Below are positions 21,672 through 32,000 of a stretch of DNA of 53,671 bases, in pieces. Under the pieces are notes generated by a model. The model was not told the DNA's origin. It was given only the letters and a program-made list of their open reading frames with translations, and made no database searches. Source of the DNA: a virus; the IMG/VR virus record IMGVR_UViG_3300045911_000047, positions 1-53,671 of that record, one strand, 5' to 3'. The position numbers and the translations under genes were made by a program. The stretch's first letter is position 1. Each line of letters begins with the position of its first letter.

Positions 21672-24600
21672 TCAAATATTTTAAAAATTTCTCAGACTCC
21701 TCGTCTAACTTATCTATCCAATATTGATATTCTTCTAAATCATCTTTCTCTTTAGCGTTTAAGATATTAGATTCAATCTCTTTATATCTTTTATACCAAT
21801 TCATAACAACTTTGGCTTCTTTAACTTCGTTTTTATTTCGTCTCTCTTTCTTTACAGATTTAACTTGAGTATATCTAAAGTACATCTCATTAGCAGCATC
21901 TCCAGCTTCCAATCTAATTCCGCTAAGATCCGCTAAACGATCCTTGAACTCTTCCTCAGAAGCTTCTACGTCTCCATAATTAGAGACCCTAAAGAAAGAC
22001 CTAGACAGTGGCCCTGCCAAAGGAATCTTAGACAGTTCATCATACCAAGTTCTAGCGGTAATAGTTCTATAAGGATCAAACCCTATTATATTAGGTGCTA
22101 ATTGATTAGCCATGTATTGTGCCATGATTGAGGTTCTATCCCAAAATCCACCAGCTTGTGCAACGTCTTTAGGAAACACTGGCTTATTCCTAAAAAAATC
22201 ATGTGGATTACCTCCTGTGGCGTATTGAGCTATATTGTATGCCCACTGTAATGGTGGGGTCATTCTTCCCAATAGACCAGATCCTAGTGACATTATTCCT
22301 TCCCCAGTCTTAGAATACACGTCTTTAAAAGGATCGTCCTGTCCTGCTAAGAACTTACTTGTAGCATTAATCAGAGGCCACAAAACCCTAGTAAGATCTG
22401 TGTAAGTATGTGCTTGTGGTATCCCAATGTTAGCAGATTTCCAATTTGCTCCTATTTCTTTTGATTCAAAAGTTCCCCAAACTCTTAAATCACCTTTATC
22501 ATCGATAAATCCTATAGGAATCATCAATCTCGATATTTTATCAAAAGAAGGAACTTTTCGTAGGAATTTTTTATAAATATCTTCAGCTTCCTTCCCATAG
22601 ATAGCCGCAATAATCGATAAAAATCCACTTGTATATAGAATCCTAGGTAAGATTATATTTATCCCTGCAGCAGCAACTCCGTAGGGGCCATAGTCTTTAA
22701 TTAAAATTGCAGAGTTTCTAATACTGTTTAAATATACCCTACCAAACAAAGTAAAATTATTTATATCCTTGGCTAGGTATCCCCCTCCTGTAGGATCAGG
22801 AACTCCTCCATGGTTCCTTGCAAAATTAGCTGCAACTTCTTTAGGCATTCCAGAATCTATAGCCATTTTATAAGTGGCAAACTTAGATATAGCATCTACA
22901 TGTTCTGCCATAGATTCAGTAGCTTTAAACAAACCTTTTGTTTTACGACTAAGCCAAGTTTTATCTAATAGTTCAGCTCCTTTCTTGTGGACGCTTTCTA
23001 GGAAAGTATTTGGAACCTCTAACTCAACTTCATACGCCATTGCCATGTTAGTGAGGAAATTATCTAGTACAGATTTTGTTCTTAATCCAGCCCCATATTC
23101 CATCTGAATAGATGGGAATAGATTAAATCTAATGGCATCTTCAAGTAATTCAGATTTTGGAGCATCAGGATTTTTAAAGTATTCCCTAACTTCCTTAGTT
23201 GCTTCTGGTAAAGTTTGAGCCAATTTTTTAGCTATAATGAAAGGATTTATAGTTTTATAAATAGGCATAGTTAAAGAAGCAAGGTTTTGAAACTCTCTTA
23301 TTGGCTCGTTTATAAAAGAAAATACGGGATTAAAGACAGTTCTAAACTGTCTTACCATTAATAAGTCTCTAATATATCCAAGAGTATTTCCTATAGTTCC
23401 TAGTACAGGGCCTAGATGCCCTTGATCTGGAGTGTTAATAATAGGTGATAATTGTTTTCCTCCTTTTATAATTGCAGCATAGGGAACTCCGTTGGCATAA
23501 ACAGGCACTACTAGATCATTTGGGTCTACTTTAACGTCATTAGCCTTAAAGCTCTTAGAAAGTCTTTTATATTCAACGTTATACCCAAGATTACTTGCTA
23601 AAGATGCTAAGGTGTTTTTAGCAATTTGAACGTATGATCTAGCTACTAATGCTTGTACCTTAAATATGCTGGTAGGGATTACTGGGGTTCTATCTCCATA
23701 AGCTCCTGTAGCAGCTTTTATAGCCCCGTCAATATCATAAAAGTCTGTAAAATAATCTACTAATTGATAATGAACCCAATTATCTGCATTAAGTGCTATT
23801 GTACTTAAAAGCCGATTGTTAAAGATTCCTGCTTTATCGTATATTGGAAGAGCATTGCTAAGGACTTTATAAAAATCCTTACTAGCTTTCTCTAATAAAA
23901 AATAATTCTCTCCCCATTTATCTTTTAGATTTTTGATTGTTTGATTAGCATCAAACCAAGTAGTACCTCGTTGGTTTAACATGTATTTTCGTACATGATA
24001 AGTCTTAGGGTCAAACAAGACAGTTGCAATATCGCCAGTATAAAGTTCCTTGAATATATCATTAAAAGCTTTTCTATTAGGAGCTACATCAATTTTTTCA
24101 AATCTACGATAATAAGATTCTATTATGTTTTGTTTTTTTAATTCATATTCTGGGTCATTAACATCTAATCTGTCTATTCTTCTTATAATATAATCTGGAA
24201 GTTTATCTGGGGGTTTAGTAGATACCTCCATATCAAAAGTAGCCATTAAATCTATAAGATCATTTATGGATCTCACTTCCTTTAAAGCGTTTCGTAATTT
24301 ATCGGGAATAATTTTTTCAAAAACAGGGTTTTCAAAAACATTTTTAACAATAGAATAAGCATCTTCAAATTTTACTTTTTTTATAATTTCGATTCCAAGT
24401 GAAGTATTTCTAAGAAGTCTTCTAGCGTTTAGGAAGTTATTCCAATCAACCATAGCTTCTTGTTTTGAAATTTGATAAAGATTTCCGTCTTTATCTTTAA
24501 CCATTGGCAAATTTTTTATAAAATAATTTATTATTTTTTGTGTGGGAGATACTAAGAAGTTTTTAGTGTAATCTGATATAAAAGTATTCCTATCTTTTAT

Positions 24601-27036
24601 AATCCTAAGCATACCTTGTAAGATATTACGAGTGTCTGGGTTAGATACTCGGTCTATTTTGCTTTGTAATATTCCATTAACATTAAATAATGCGAGTCTA
24701 ATTTCTTGAATTAAGTTTTTCCCAATAGTCCATAAAGATTTGTTATTTTGTTTTAATTTTTGAGAAGCCTCGTGTCTTTTAAATGTCTTTTCAATACTAG
24801 AAACAGTGTCATCAATATTAAGGTCTTCTAATACCCTAAGATTGTTTGAAATATTCTTCCACCAATTCCAAAGATTTTTTAGCTCTGGGGACTTACTAAA
24901 TCCTTCATCTAGTGTTTTATAGACTTGCGGATACTCTTTAACTAAATCTGGAGCCAGCATAAGAGCTGAGAATACATCTGCATATATTTCTTTAGCAGTG
25001 TTGCGATAACCATCTTTCTTATATCCCGGACGCCATCTAGCCGATATATCTTCAGCTTGTCTCCATAACTCTGTATTTTCAGGAAGTCTGAAAGACAGAT
25101 CATCTTTCATAAACTTTAATTTCATTACTAGGGTTTTAGTATTTGGATTTACCTCTACCCCTTGATTAAGCATGTAATCATTTAGGATATCTATAAAATG
25201 CCCTAATTCATGTGCCATTGTTTTTATAGCTGCTATTGGGTTAGAGAATAGTTTCTTAGATAAGACAACCCTAGCATCTCGTATAGTTGTGTCGTTTGGT
25301 TGTACTGTTTTAGTATCTTTCTTTGGCCAAGAAAAATAGCCATATTTACCTACCGTATTCTTGACAAACTTTAAAAACTCCTGTGGATTTTTTTGTACTA
25401 ATTCTGCTGCTAAAGAAGTAGCTACTCTTAAAGCTCCTGGGGCATACTCAAGGTCACTAAAAACTCCATTAGGAAATCTTGATATAAAAATCTTATCTGA
25501 AGTGTTAACCTTACCATCTTCTGTAAGAACTGTATTATCTACTACAGATTCTACTACTGTATCATTAGGGTCAGCGATACTATCTAATTCTGGAAGTTCT
25601 ACTGGTTTTAACCCTGTAACTTCTTCTGGAATAGGAACTACAGACTCACTTTCTATTACTTCCCCATCTTTAAGTATATATGTAGAATCCTGTTTATTAA
25701 ATACAACTTCCTCTGGAGTTGGTTGTCCCATTAAGTCTTCTTCTCTAAGAACACTTGCAGCCTCTAGTCCTCGCAACCTAGCTTCATCGTTCTTAACCCC
25801 TTTTTCTACTGCTTCTACGCCAGTTAAAGCTGTATCTATCTCTGAAATGTCTTCTTTTGGTTTTATAGGGGAACCATAAGAAGCTATCCCTTGTAAAGCT
25901 CCTCCTAATATACCTCCATACACCGCACTTTTAGCCACCCCATCAAAGAATCCTATGTCTTTATTATCAAGAGCATAGGCTAAAGACTCATTAGAAATCC
26001 CTGATTGAATTGCTTCTACAGTAGCTCCTTCAAGAGCTGCCTTAGAAATTAAAAATTTACTACCTTCAAATATCTGTTTTTTTAACAATCTATCAACAGC
26101 TCTACCACCATATCTAACAAAAGGAATAGTTCCTATTATCTGAGCTGCTGCTTCTATCCCTGCTGCTTTTGTTGCTCGATCTTCTTCTCCTGTAACATCT
26201 AATCCAGTCTCATACCGCTCTCTTACAAATCCTAACATGGCTGGTATACTTCCTAGAGTGAAAGCAACAGAAGAGCCAGCTCCAGATATAATTAAAGGTA
26301 CCGCTGGAATAGTATATCCTGCTAAAGTTCCTAAGATACTAGATACTTCCGATGAAATATCCTCATTCCTAGAAGGATCTATATATTTATCCAAACTCTT
26401 AAAGTCTTCCCCAGTTACTAATCTGTACAATGGGTCTACAGCCCCCTCAGCAAACCTTAAAGGAGCGTCCAGCACTTTGCCAAATATCCCACGAGAACGA
26501 CCACGAATACTCCCCTCTGTAAAATTAGCTGCTGTCTCTACGGAATTTTTCCAGATATCTTTGTTTAAAATTACTCTAGGGTCTGTAGTATTTTCTATAT
26601 ATTCTAGGTTAGCATCTCGCCACCGTCTAATTCGATCTATATCATCTTCTTCGATGGTATCAGACTCTAACTCGCTTAAATGAACAATAATATCGTTATT
26701 ATAAGTAAAATTAGGATCAAACTCTTTTATTCTAAATCTTTGTCTAAGAAGAGCTCCTACCTTAGACAATTCTTCCTCTGCTCCTTCCCCAGGATATATA
26801 TCAAGAATTTTTTGATAAGCACTCTCAAAAGAATCTTCTTCGGCAATAATAGCCATAGCCTCTATTTCAAAATCTACATTTGATTTAATTTTTGATGCCT
26901 TTGATATAGGCTCTTCTGCTATAGGCTCTTCTGCTGTAGAACTTTGTTCAGAAATTGGTGTTAGGGTATTGGGAGAGGTTAACGCCTCTTCTTTCTCTTC
27001 TCCATCATCTCCCTCATCATAAATAATTTTATGCAT
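21655..27036 (-). CDS. Giant virion protein with zinc-metallopeptidase motif (1793 aa)
   Basis: The largest gene, last in the leftward late block, with the position and size of an internal or ejected virion protein. HELGHFID at 609-616 is a zincin HExxH motif, followed about 80 residues later by KEIYADVFSALM, a plausible third ligand helix. Hydrophobic stretches occur near residues 235-275 (IPAVPLIISGAGSS), 365-385 and 1450-1480, which could insert in membranes during DNA ejection. The N-terminal 40 residues are acidic and repetitive. Likely role: entry channel component with a peptidase that degrades cell-wall crosslinks or a virion partner. It overlaps the upstream gene by 8 bases; start ATG at 27036. 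Confidence 0.8.
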   Translation of the reverse strand: MHKIIYDEGDDGEEKEEALTSPNTLTPISEQSSTAEEPIAEEPISKASKIKSNVDFEIEAMAIIAEEDSFESAYQKILDIYPGEGAEEELSKVGALLRQRFRIKEFDPNFTYNNDIIVHLSELESDTIEEDDIDRIRRWRDANLEYIENTTDPRVILNKDIWKNSVETAANFTEGSIRGRSRGIFGKVLDAPLRFAEGAVDPLYRLVTGEDFKSLDKYIDPSRNEDISSEVSSILGTLAGYTIPAVPLIISGAGSSVAFTLGSIPAMLGFVRERYETGLDVTGEEDRATKAAGIEAAAQIIGTIPFVRYGGRAVDRLLKKQIFEGSKFLISKAALEGATVEAIQSGISNESLAYALDNKDIGFFDGVAKSAVYGGILGGALQGIASYGSPIKPKEDISEIDTALTGVEAVEKGVKNDEARLRGLEAASVLREEDLMGQPTPEEVVFNKQDSTYILKDGEVIESESVVPIPEEVTGLKPVELPELDSIADPNDTVVESVVDNTVLTEDGKVNTSDKIFISRFPNGVFSDLEYAPGALRVATSLAAELVQKNPQEFLKFVKNTVGKYGYFSWPKKDTKTVQPNDTTIRDARVVLSKKLFSNPIAAIKTMAHELGHFIDILNDYMLNQGVEVNPNTKTLVMKLKFMKDDLSFRLPENTELWRQAEDISARWRPGYKKDGYRNTAKEIYADVFSALMLAPDLVKEYPQVYKTLDEGFSKSPELKNLWNWWKNISNNLRVLEDLNIDDTVSSIEKTFKRHEASQKLKQNNKSLWTIGKNLIQEIRLALFNVNGILQSKIDRVSNPDTRNILQGMLRIIKDRNTFISDYTKNFLVSPTQKIINYFIKNLPMVKDKDGNLYQISKQEAMVDWNNFLNARRLLRNTSLGIEIIKKVKFEDAYSIVKNVFENPVFEKIIPDKLRNALKEVRSINDLIDLMATFDMEVSTKPPDKLPDYIIRRIDRLDVNDPEYELKKQNIIESYYRRFEKIDVAPNRKAFNDIFKELYTGDIATVLFDPKTYHVRKYMLNQRGTTWFDANQTIKNLKDKWGENYFLLEKASKDFYKVLSNALPIYDKAGIFNNRLLSTIALNADNWVHYQLVDYFTDFYDIDGAIKAATGAYGDRTPVIPTSIFKVQALVARSYVQIAKNTLASLASNLGYNVEYKRLSKSFKANDVKVDPNDLVVPVYANGVPYAAIIKGGKQLSPIINTPDQGHLGPVLGTIGNTLGYIRDLLMVRQFRTVFNPVFSFINEPIREFQNLASLTMPIYKTINPFIIAKKLAQTLPEATKEVREYFKNPDAPKSELLEDAIRFNLFPSIQMEYGAGLRTKSVLDNFLTNMAMAYEVELEVPNTFLESVHKKGAELLDKTWLSRKTKGLFKATESMAEHVDAISKFATYKMAIDSGMPKEVAANFARNHGGVPDPTGGGYLAKDINNFTLFGRVYLNSIRNSAILIKDYGPYGVAAAGINIILPRILYTSGFLSIIAAIYGKEAEDIYKKFLRKVPSFDKISRLMIPIGFIDDKGDLRVWGTFESKEIGANWKSANIGIPQAHTYTDLTRVLWPLINATSKFLAGQDDPFKDVYSKTGEGIMSLGSGLLGRMTPPLQWAYNIAQYATGGNPHDFFRNKPVFPKDVAQAGGFWDRTSIMAQYMANQLAPNIIGFDPYRTITARTWYDELSKIPLAGPLSRSFFRVSNYGDVEASEEEFKDRLADLSGIRLEAGDAANEMYFRYTQVKSVKKERRNKNEVKEAKVVMNWYKRYKEIESNILNAKEKDDLEEYQYWIDKLDEESEKFLKYLTKPSY

Positions 27037-29089
27037 AATAAGCGTATAAGAATTTAGCTACTTGATCAGGATATTCTTTTATTTCATCTGCCTTTTTCTT
27101 AGACAATCGGCCTTTTTTAACTTCTTGGTCTAGGAAATTCTTTACTGCTGTAACATCTGTTCCTACTTTTCGCACTGCTTTTCTAATTAACCCCGGGCCT
27201 CCATTGTATGCCATAAGCATTAAAGGCAGATTCCCTTCAAACTCTGCTAATAATAAAGCAAGATACGCCGTACCTGCTGCAACATTTTCTATAGGGTCAG
27301 TAACATCAAAAGGTTTTTCACGTCCTACAAACTTAGCAGCATCTATAGCAGCAGCTTTTGTAACTTGCATTAATCCTTTAACTTCTGTAGGGCTTACAGC
27401 TTTACGGTTTCCAGCAGATTCTTGAGCAATCACAGATTTTACAACAGGGTGTAATGGTTGAGTTAATGGGTCTCGGTCTATTCGTTCAAATATTTTATTT
27501 ATACTTTTTATGTCTTTATCAATCATTTTCTTAATATTAGAAGGAATTAACCCAACTCTAGATCGTGTTTCAACATCTTGAACAGTTGTTAGCATATTTC
27601 TAAAAGGAGATGAGGAAAGATCAATATCTCCTACATCTGCTTCTCCTCTAAATACTGCTATTTCCGTAGGAATAAGAGGTTCTAAATCATTTACAGATAT
27701 TGGGAATTTTGCTGTAATTTCTTTAAATAAAGATGGTGTAGGCGTAGGCACAGGTATAGACATAGATGTAGGAGTAGATGCAGGTGCAGGTGCAGGTGCA
27801 GGTGCAGGTGCAGGTGCAGGTGTAGGTGTAGGTGTAGGTGTAGGTGCAGACGTATCCTCCTCTAACAGATTATTCAATCTTAAGAATCTCTCTCTTGCTG
27901 CTGGATCTTTAATTTGTTCTGCTCTTTTACGCAACCTATTCTCACGTTCCTCTGCTGTAATATTTTCTTTAGTATCTTGACTCGATCTTTCTGGTAAAGA
28001 TTGTCTTTCTGGTGAAGACCGTTTCTCATTGGATTCTCTATCTCCTTTAGCAGTCGCTAAATTATCGGCTAAATCCACCTCATAAGCACTTTTAGCAGCT
28101 GTAAAAGCATTTACATCCTCTCTAGATAGATTAGAAGAATACACTCTACCAGTAGTACGATTTATAAGAGAATATTGCTTATCAGAAAGATTTATTCCTG
28201 CTCCTGTACCAGGAACAGCTTTTTTAATTTTTGTTGTTTTTTGTTTCCCCGTTGTAGGATCTATAACGGCAGTTGGAACATCTTCTTCTTCTATATCTAT
28301 CTCGGAATTAGGAACTGCTATTACAGAATCCAAAAAAGAAGCTTTTCCAAAACTTTTAGGAATTTTTCTTGTTTTATTTTCTTCAATTATTTCATTACGA
28401 AAAGCATCATAAGCAATATTAATATTAAAGTTTGAAGTAAAAGCCTTATTCAACATTTTCTGTCTTTCTGTGGCTTCTTTAGTTTCAGCTCTAATAATAG
28501 ATTCTCTTATCTTATCGTCTAAATCTTTATAGATAATCCTATCAGCGATCTCTCTCTGATCTGCATTATACATTGAATAAAAACTTAATAATCCTTTTTC
28601 CTGTAACCCTTTCTTTTCTTGAAAAATAGGTGCAAATCTTGGGTCTAAGAAAGCCTGTGCTTTTTCTTCATCGCTTCCTTGAGCTAAGATTTGATTAAAT
28701 TGGTTCTGTAATAGAGCTTTATCTCTTAGATTCTTAGCTTCATACAAAGCTGCTTCTTTGGTTTCTTCTTCTGTAATTTGAGCGGCTTCGGCTTTTAGTT
28801 GGTCTAAGATGTTTTTATACTGAAGTTGTTTAAGCTGTTCAGCCTCCATCTCAGGAGCAAGTTCAGCAATAACTTTATTCCTATCAGCAATAGCTTGCCT
28901 ATTCTCGTTATCAATAGCGTTTGCTTGAATTTTTTGACCCCTTTCTATTCCAGAAAAAAATCCTTCAACCGCAGAAGCAAAAGGGCTTGGAATAGCGTTA
29001 CCGATGTTTGCTCCTTGAGTAGCAGCTTGTCCGAATAATGATATATTTATATTTGGGCCTGTCGGTTGTGAGAAAATATTATAAGCCAT
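27029..29089 (-). CDS. Virion protein with C-terminal lytic transglycosylase domain (686 aa)
   Basis: ATG at 29089 is chosen because it follows the stop of the preceding gene by one base and has AGGAG upstream; a longer frame to 29155 would overlap that gene. The N-terminal two thirds are helical. A Pro/Thr/Ala linker at about 414-440 precedes an SLT domain with catalytic E557 (AQESAGN), GLMQV and AYNGGP, diagnostic of soluble lytic transglycosylases. It should open peptidoglycan locally during genome delivery. It sits between two other giant virion proteins, as in the T7 internal-core gene order. Confidence 0.88.
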   Translation of the reverse strand: MAYNIFSQPTGPNINISLFGQAATQGANIGNAIPSPFASAVEGFFSGIERGQKIQANAIDNENRQAIADRNKVIAELAPEMEAEQLKQLQYKNILDQLKAEAAQITEEETKEAALYEAKNLRDKALLQNQFNQILAQGSDEEKAQAFLDPRFAPIFQEKKGLQEKGLLSFYSMYNADQREIADRIIYKDLDDKIRESIIRAETKEATERQKMLNKAFTSNFNINIAYDAFRNEIIEENKTRKIPKSFGKASFLDSVIAVPNSEIDIEEEDVPTAVIDPTTGKQKTTKIKKAVPGTGAGINLSDKQYSLINRTTGRVYSSNLSREDVNAFTAAKSAYEVDLADNLATAKGDRESNEKRSSPERQSLPERSSQDTKENITAEERENRLRKRAEQIKDPAARERFLRLNNLLEEDTSAPTPTPTPTPAPAPAPAPAPAPASTPTSMSIPVPTPTPSLFKEITAKFPISVNDLEPLIPTEIAVFRGEADVGDIDLSSSPFRNMLTTVQDVETRSRVGLIPSNIKKMIDKDIKSINKIFERIDRDPLTQPLHPVVKSVIAQESAGNRKAVSPTEVKGLMQVTKAAAIDAAKFVGREKPFDVTDPIENVAAGTAYLALLLAEFEGNLPLMLMAYNGGPGLIRKAVRKVGTDVTAVKNFLDQEVKKGRLSKKKADEIKEYPDQVAKFLYAYYA
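27780..27848. repeat. Hexanucleotide repeat encoding a Pro-rich linker
   Basis: GCAGGT units, then GTAGGT units, run without interruption; on the coding (minus) strand they give alternating Ala-Pro and Thr-Pro. Such pure repeats may change length by slippage and so tune the linker before the transglycosylase domain. Confidence 0.85.
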
Positions 29090-29090
29090 A

Positions 29091-32000
29091 TTAGCCCACA
29101 CTCCTAAGCATAAGAGGAGGTAACTTACGTTTACCAGAGATAGAGGTTTCTGCATCCTTCGGTCTCCTTGTGAATCTAGGATCTGGAGCCTCGACAGAAT
29201 TCAAATCAGACTCCTCTCTTGACGTTGAATAAGTTGGAGAACTTTTAACACCCTTACTACGGTATTTAGCCTCTAACTCTTTAATTCTTTTTTTATTATA
29301 AATTATAGGAAGATCGTCTGGTCTGTTTATTGTAATACGATTATCTAATTCCTTTATCTCTATAGGATCTTCATCTGGATACATTTCGTAGTATTTTTCA
29401 GGATATTTTTCTCTTAAGTACATTAAGCGATACGCATCATTTTTATCTTGAATAACTGCTTTATTGTCTTTAGTTATTATAATGCCGTATTTTTTACTCT
29501 CTTCAAAATTAATATTAGCATTACGCCCTTTCATCAAGTTTAAAGCATAATCATAATTTTTATTTCCATAAAGCATCTCTGCCGTTTGATGCATACTAAT
29601 CATCTGAGTTTGATTTATTCTACCTTCTTTAAACATTAAATTAGCTAACTGATAAAGATCTTCTCGACTTTTAATTCCTGCCTTAGCATAAATAGCTCTA
29701 GCATTAGTAATAAGCTTATCAAAATTTTCTTTAGTTAATTCTTTTCCTGTTCCAATATTAGCTAATAATGCATTACCCATTTGACTTCCAACTTGATTTA
29801 CATTAGTAGCCACTGCTCCAGAGAGAACTCTTGATAATGTAATTCCAAACATAGAAGACATGAAATCTAAATCGTTGGTATAATCAGTATCATAAGGATT
29901 TAATTTCCTATCATCTTTGCCTATAAACTTAGATCTATCTTTAACTTCTCGTTGCTCTGATTTTCCATCTTTCCCTATCGTTGCTATAGTTCCATCTGGA
30001 AGTTCAAATTCTCCTCTATCATTAGTAACTCCAAGCTCTTTAAACACATTTCTAACAAGGTCTCTTTTTAACTGTTCTTTACTTTTCCCAGTGTGCACAG
30101 CCCCTCCAGCAATAGCAGTAACAGCTATAGCTGCTGCTACATATGGGTTCCACATTCCAATAGCAGTCATCCCTGCTGATACACCAGCAGCACCTATAGC
30201 TCCTTGTATACCCCCTTGAACTCCCCCAGTACCCCAAGAATTATATATAGTATATAATCCAGAGGCTATTGATAAAGCTCCTCCAGCTACTTGAAGGCCA
30301 CTAGTAGCGCCAGCTCCCCCAGCTCCCCCAGCTGCGCCAGCTCCCCCAGCTCCCCCAGCTCCCCCAGCTGCGCCAGCTCCCCCAGCTATCCTAGAAGCGG
30401 ACTCAATAGTTGGGGCAGTTAGTCCACTTACAGCAGATGAACTGCTTCCAGAAAGTAATCCCAAATTATCAGCCAATCTAACAATAGACTGTATTGTTTG
30501 ACCTGTTCCAAGAATTTTTCCTATTGCATTTAATTGATCCCAATTTTTTATAAGATTATGAGCATTGTATCCGTTAGAAATTAGATCCATTGCTTGTCCA
30601 AGGTTCATCCCAGTGAACATTCCGTTAGGTGACATAATCTGTTTACTAAACAGATTAGTTCCATCTGCAAAGTGGTATAGCTTCATTGCATTATTAGCTA
30701 AAGCCAAACCTTTTTGCATGGTACTCATATTTCCCCAGTTTAAGAACATATTAGCTAGTCCTAATATTCCTGAGATACCTGCTGAGTTCTGACCTAGTTT
30801 CTCTAGCTGTACTTTCTCTGCATCCGTTAGATCGCCTTTTGCAATTCTTGCAGGGTCGATTCCAGATAGCCACTCAATAACTGGTTTATTAAATTTATTC
30901 TTTAAAAGGTTTAGGAACCCAAGATAGTTATTATTAGAAGCAGCACTAGTTAAGCTGTTAATAAAAGATATATCCCCTACAGTATCTTTTATCCCCTCCC
31001 AAGAGGTTAAATCCTCTGTGTTAAAAGGTATTAACTGAGCTATTTGTTCTCCCCAGAAATCTAAGGCAGACTTTCCTGCAAAAGTGCTGTTTCCTTTTGC
31101 GAACTCTTCGTAACTGTATGTAGGCTCTCCAACAGCATTGTATCCTGAAAACTTAAACCCAAGTCTTTCTTCATTGCTGATACCAGCAACTTTTAAAGCC
31201 TGTTTACCATAATTTTGCAAAGAGAATTTTTGAATGTCTTTAGTATTTCCAAAAGTCTTAATAAAACTTTTTGATAAATTTCCGCTAGATTTTATTAGAG
31301 TGTTAGATGTGGGAGAATACTTTGTACTAGATACCTGACTTTCCAGATTTAATTTTGGCCCTAAGGTATACTTTCCACTATCAGAATTAAGTCCAAACTT
31401 ATAATCAGATCTTGAGTTGTATTGCTCTGGATCAAAATAATCAAAATCTGGAGTACCAAATCCAGATTGTTGATCTCCGCTAAACCATCCTATAATAGCG
31501 TCTCCAAAATTATTCCAAAAAGCACCTGCAATTTGACCAATAGTAGCCCAATCTTTACTTCTTCTAGCTTTTTTCTCGTACTCACGAGCTATCTCTTCAT
31601 AACGACGTTGCTGCTCAATGGCTAGTATTGTGTTAATATCTGTCTGCAACGCTCCCGCATAAGCCCCTGCCAAATTAGCCATATAGCTAAATTTTCCAAG
31701 AGCAAAGTTATTTATATTATTAGCATTGAATTCGTTAGTTCTTTGAATAAGATTAGCAAGAAATTGTCTTTCATTTGTATTTAACTGTGATGCTGCTATG
31801 GTAGAGATCATAGTCTGTGCATCAAGTCTTTGCTGCTGAGAACCCATTAACTGGCTTGCAGATTGACTGGGCATTACTCTAATTTGTGATCCTGCTGTAG
31901 AGTAAGCAGTTGGAGCCAATTCAAATTGAGACCTAGTAGTAATGTTTGACTGTAGCAACTTATCTCCGTACTCGGAAAGTTGTAGCCTTCTGTCTGCTGA

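Noticed and set aside
25361-25879. Long plus-strand frame inside the giant leftward gene
   Set aside because: It runs antisense to a continuous 1793-codon gene, has a Ser/Thr-biased shadow-type composition and no ribosome site or motif.
29090-29155. Longer start for the transglycosylase virion protein
   Set aside because: It would overlap the previous gene by 65 bases and prepend an unrelated hydrophobic stretch; ATG 29089 follows the stop directly and has AGGAG upstream.
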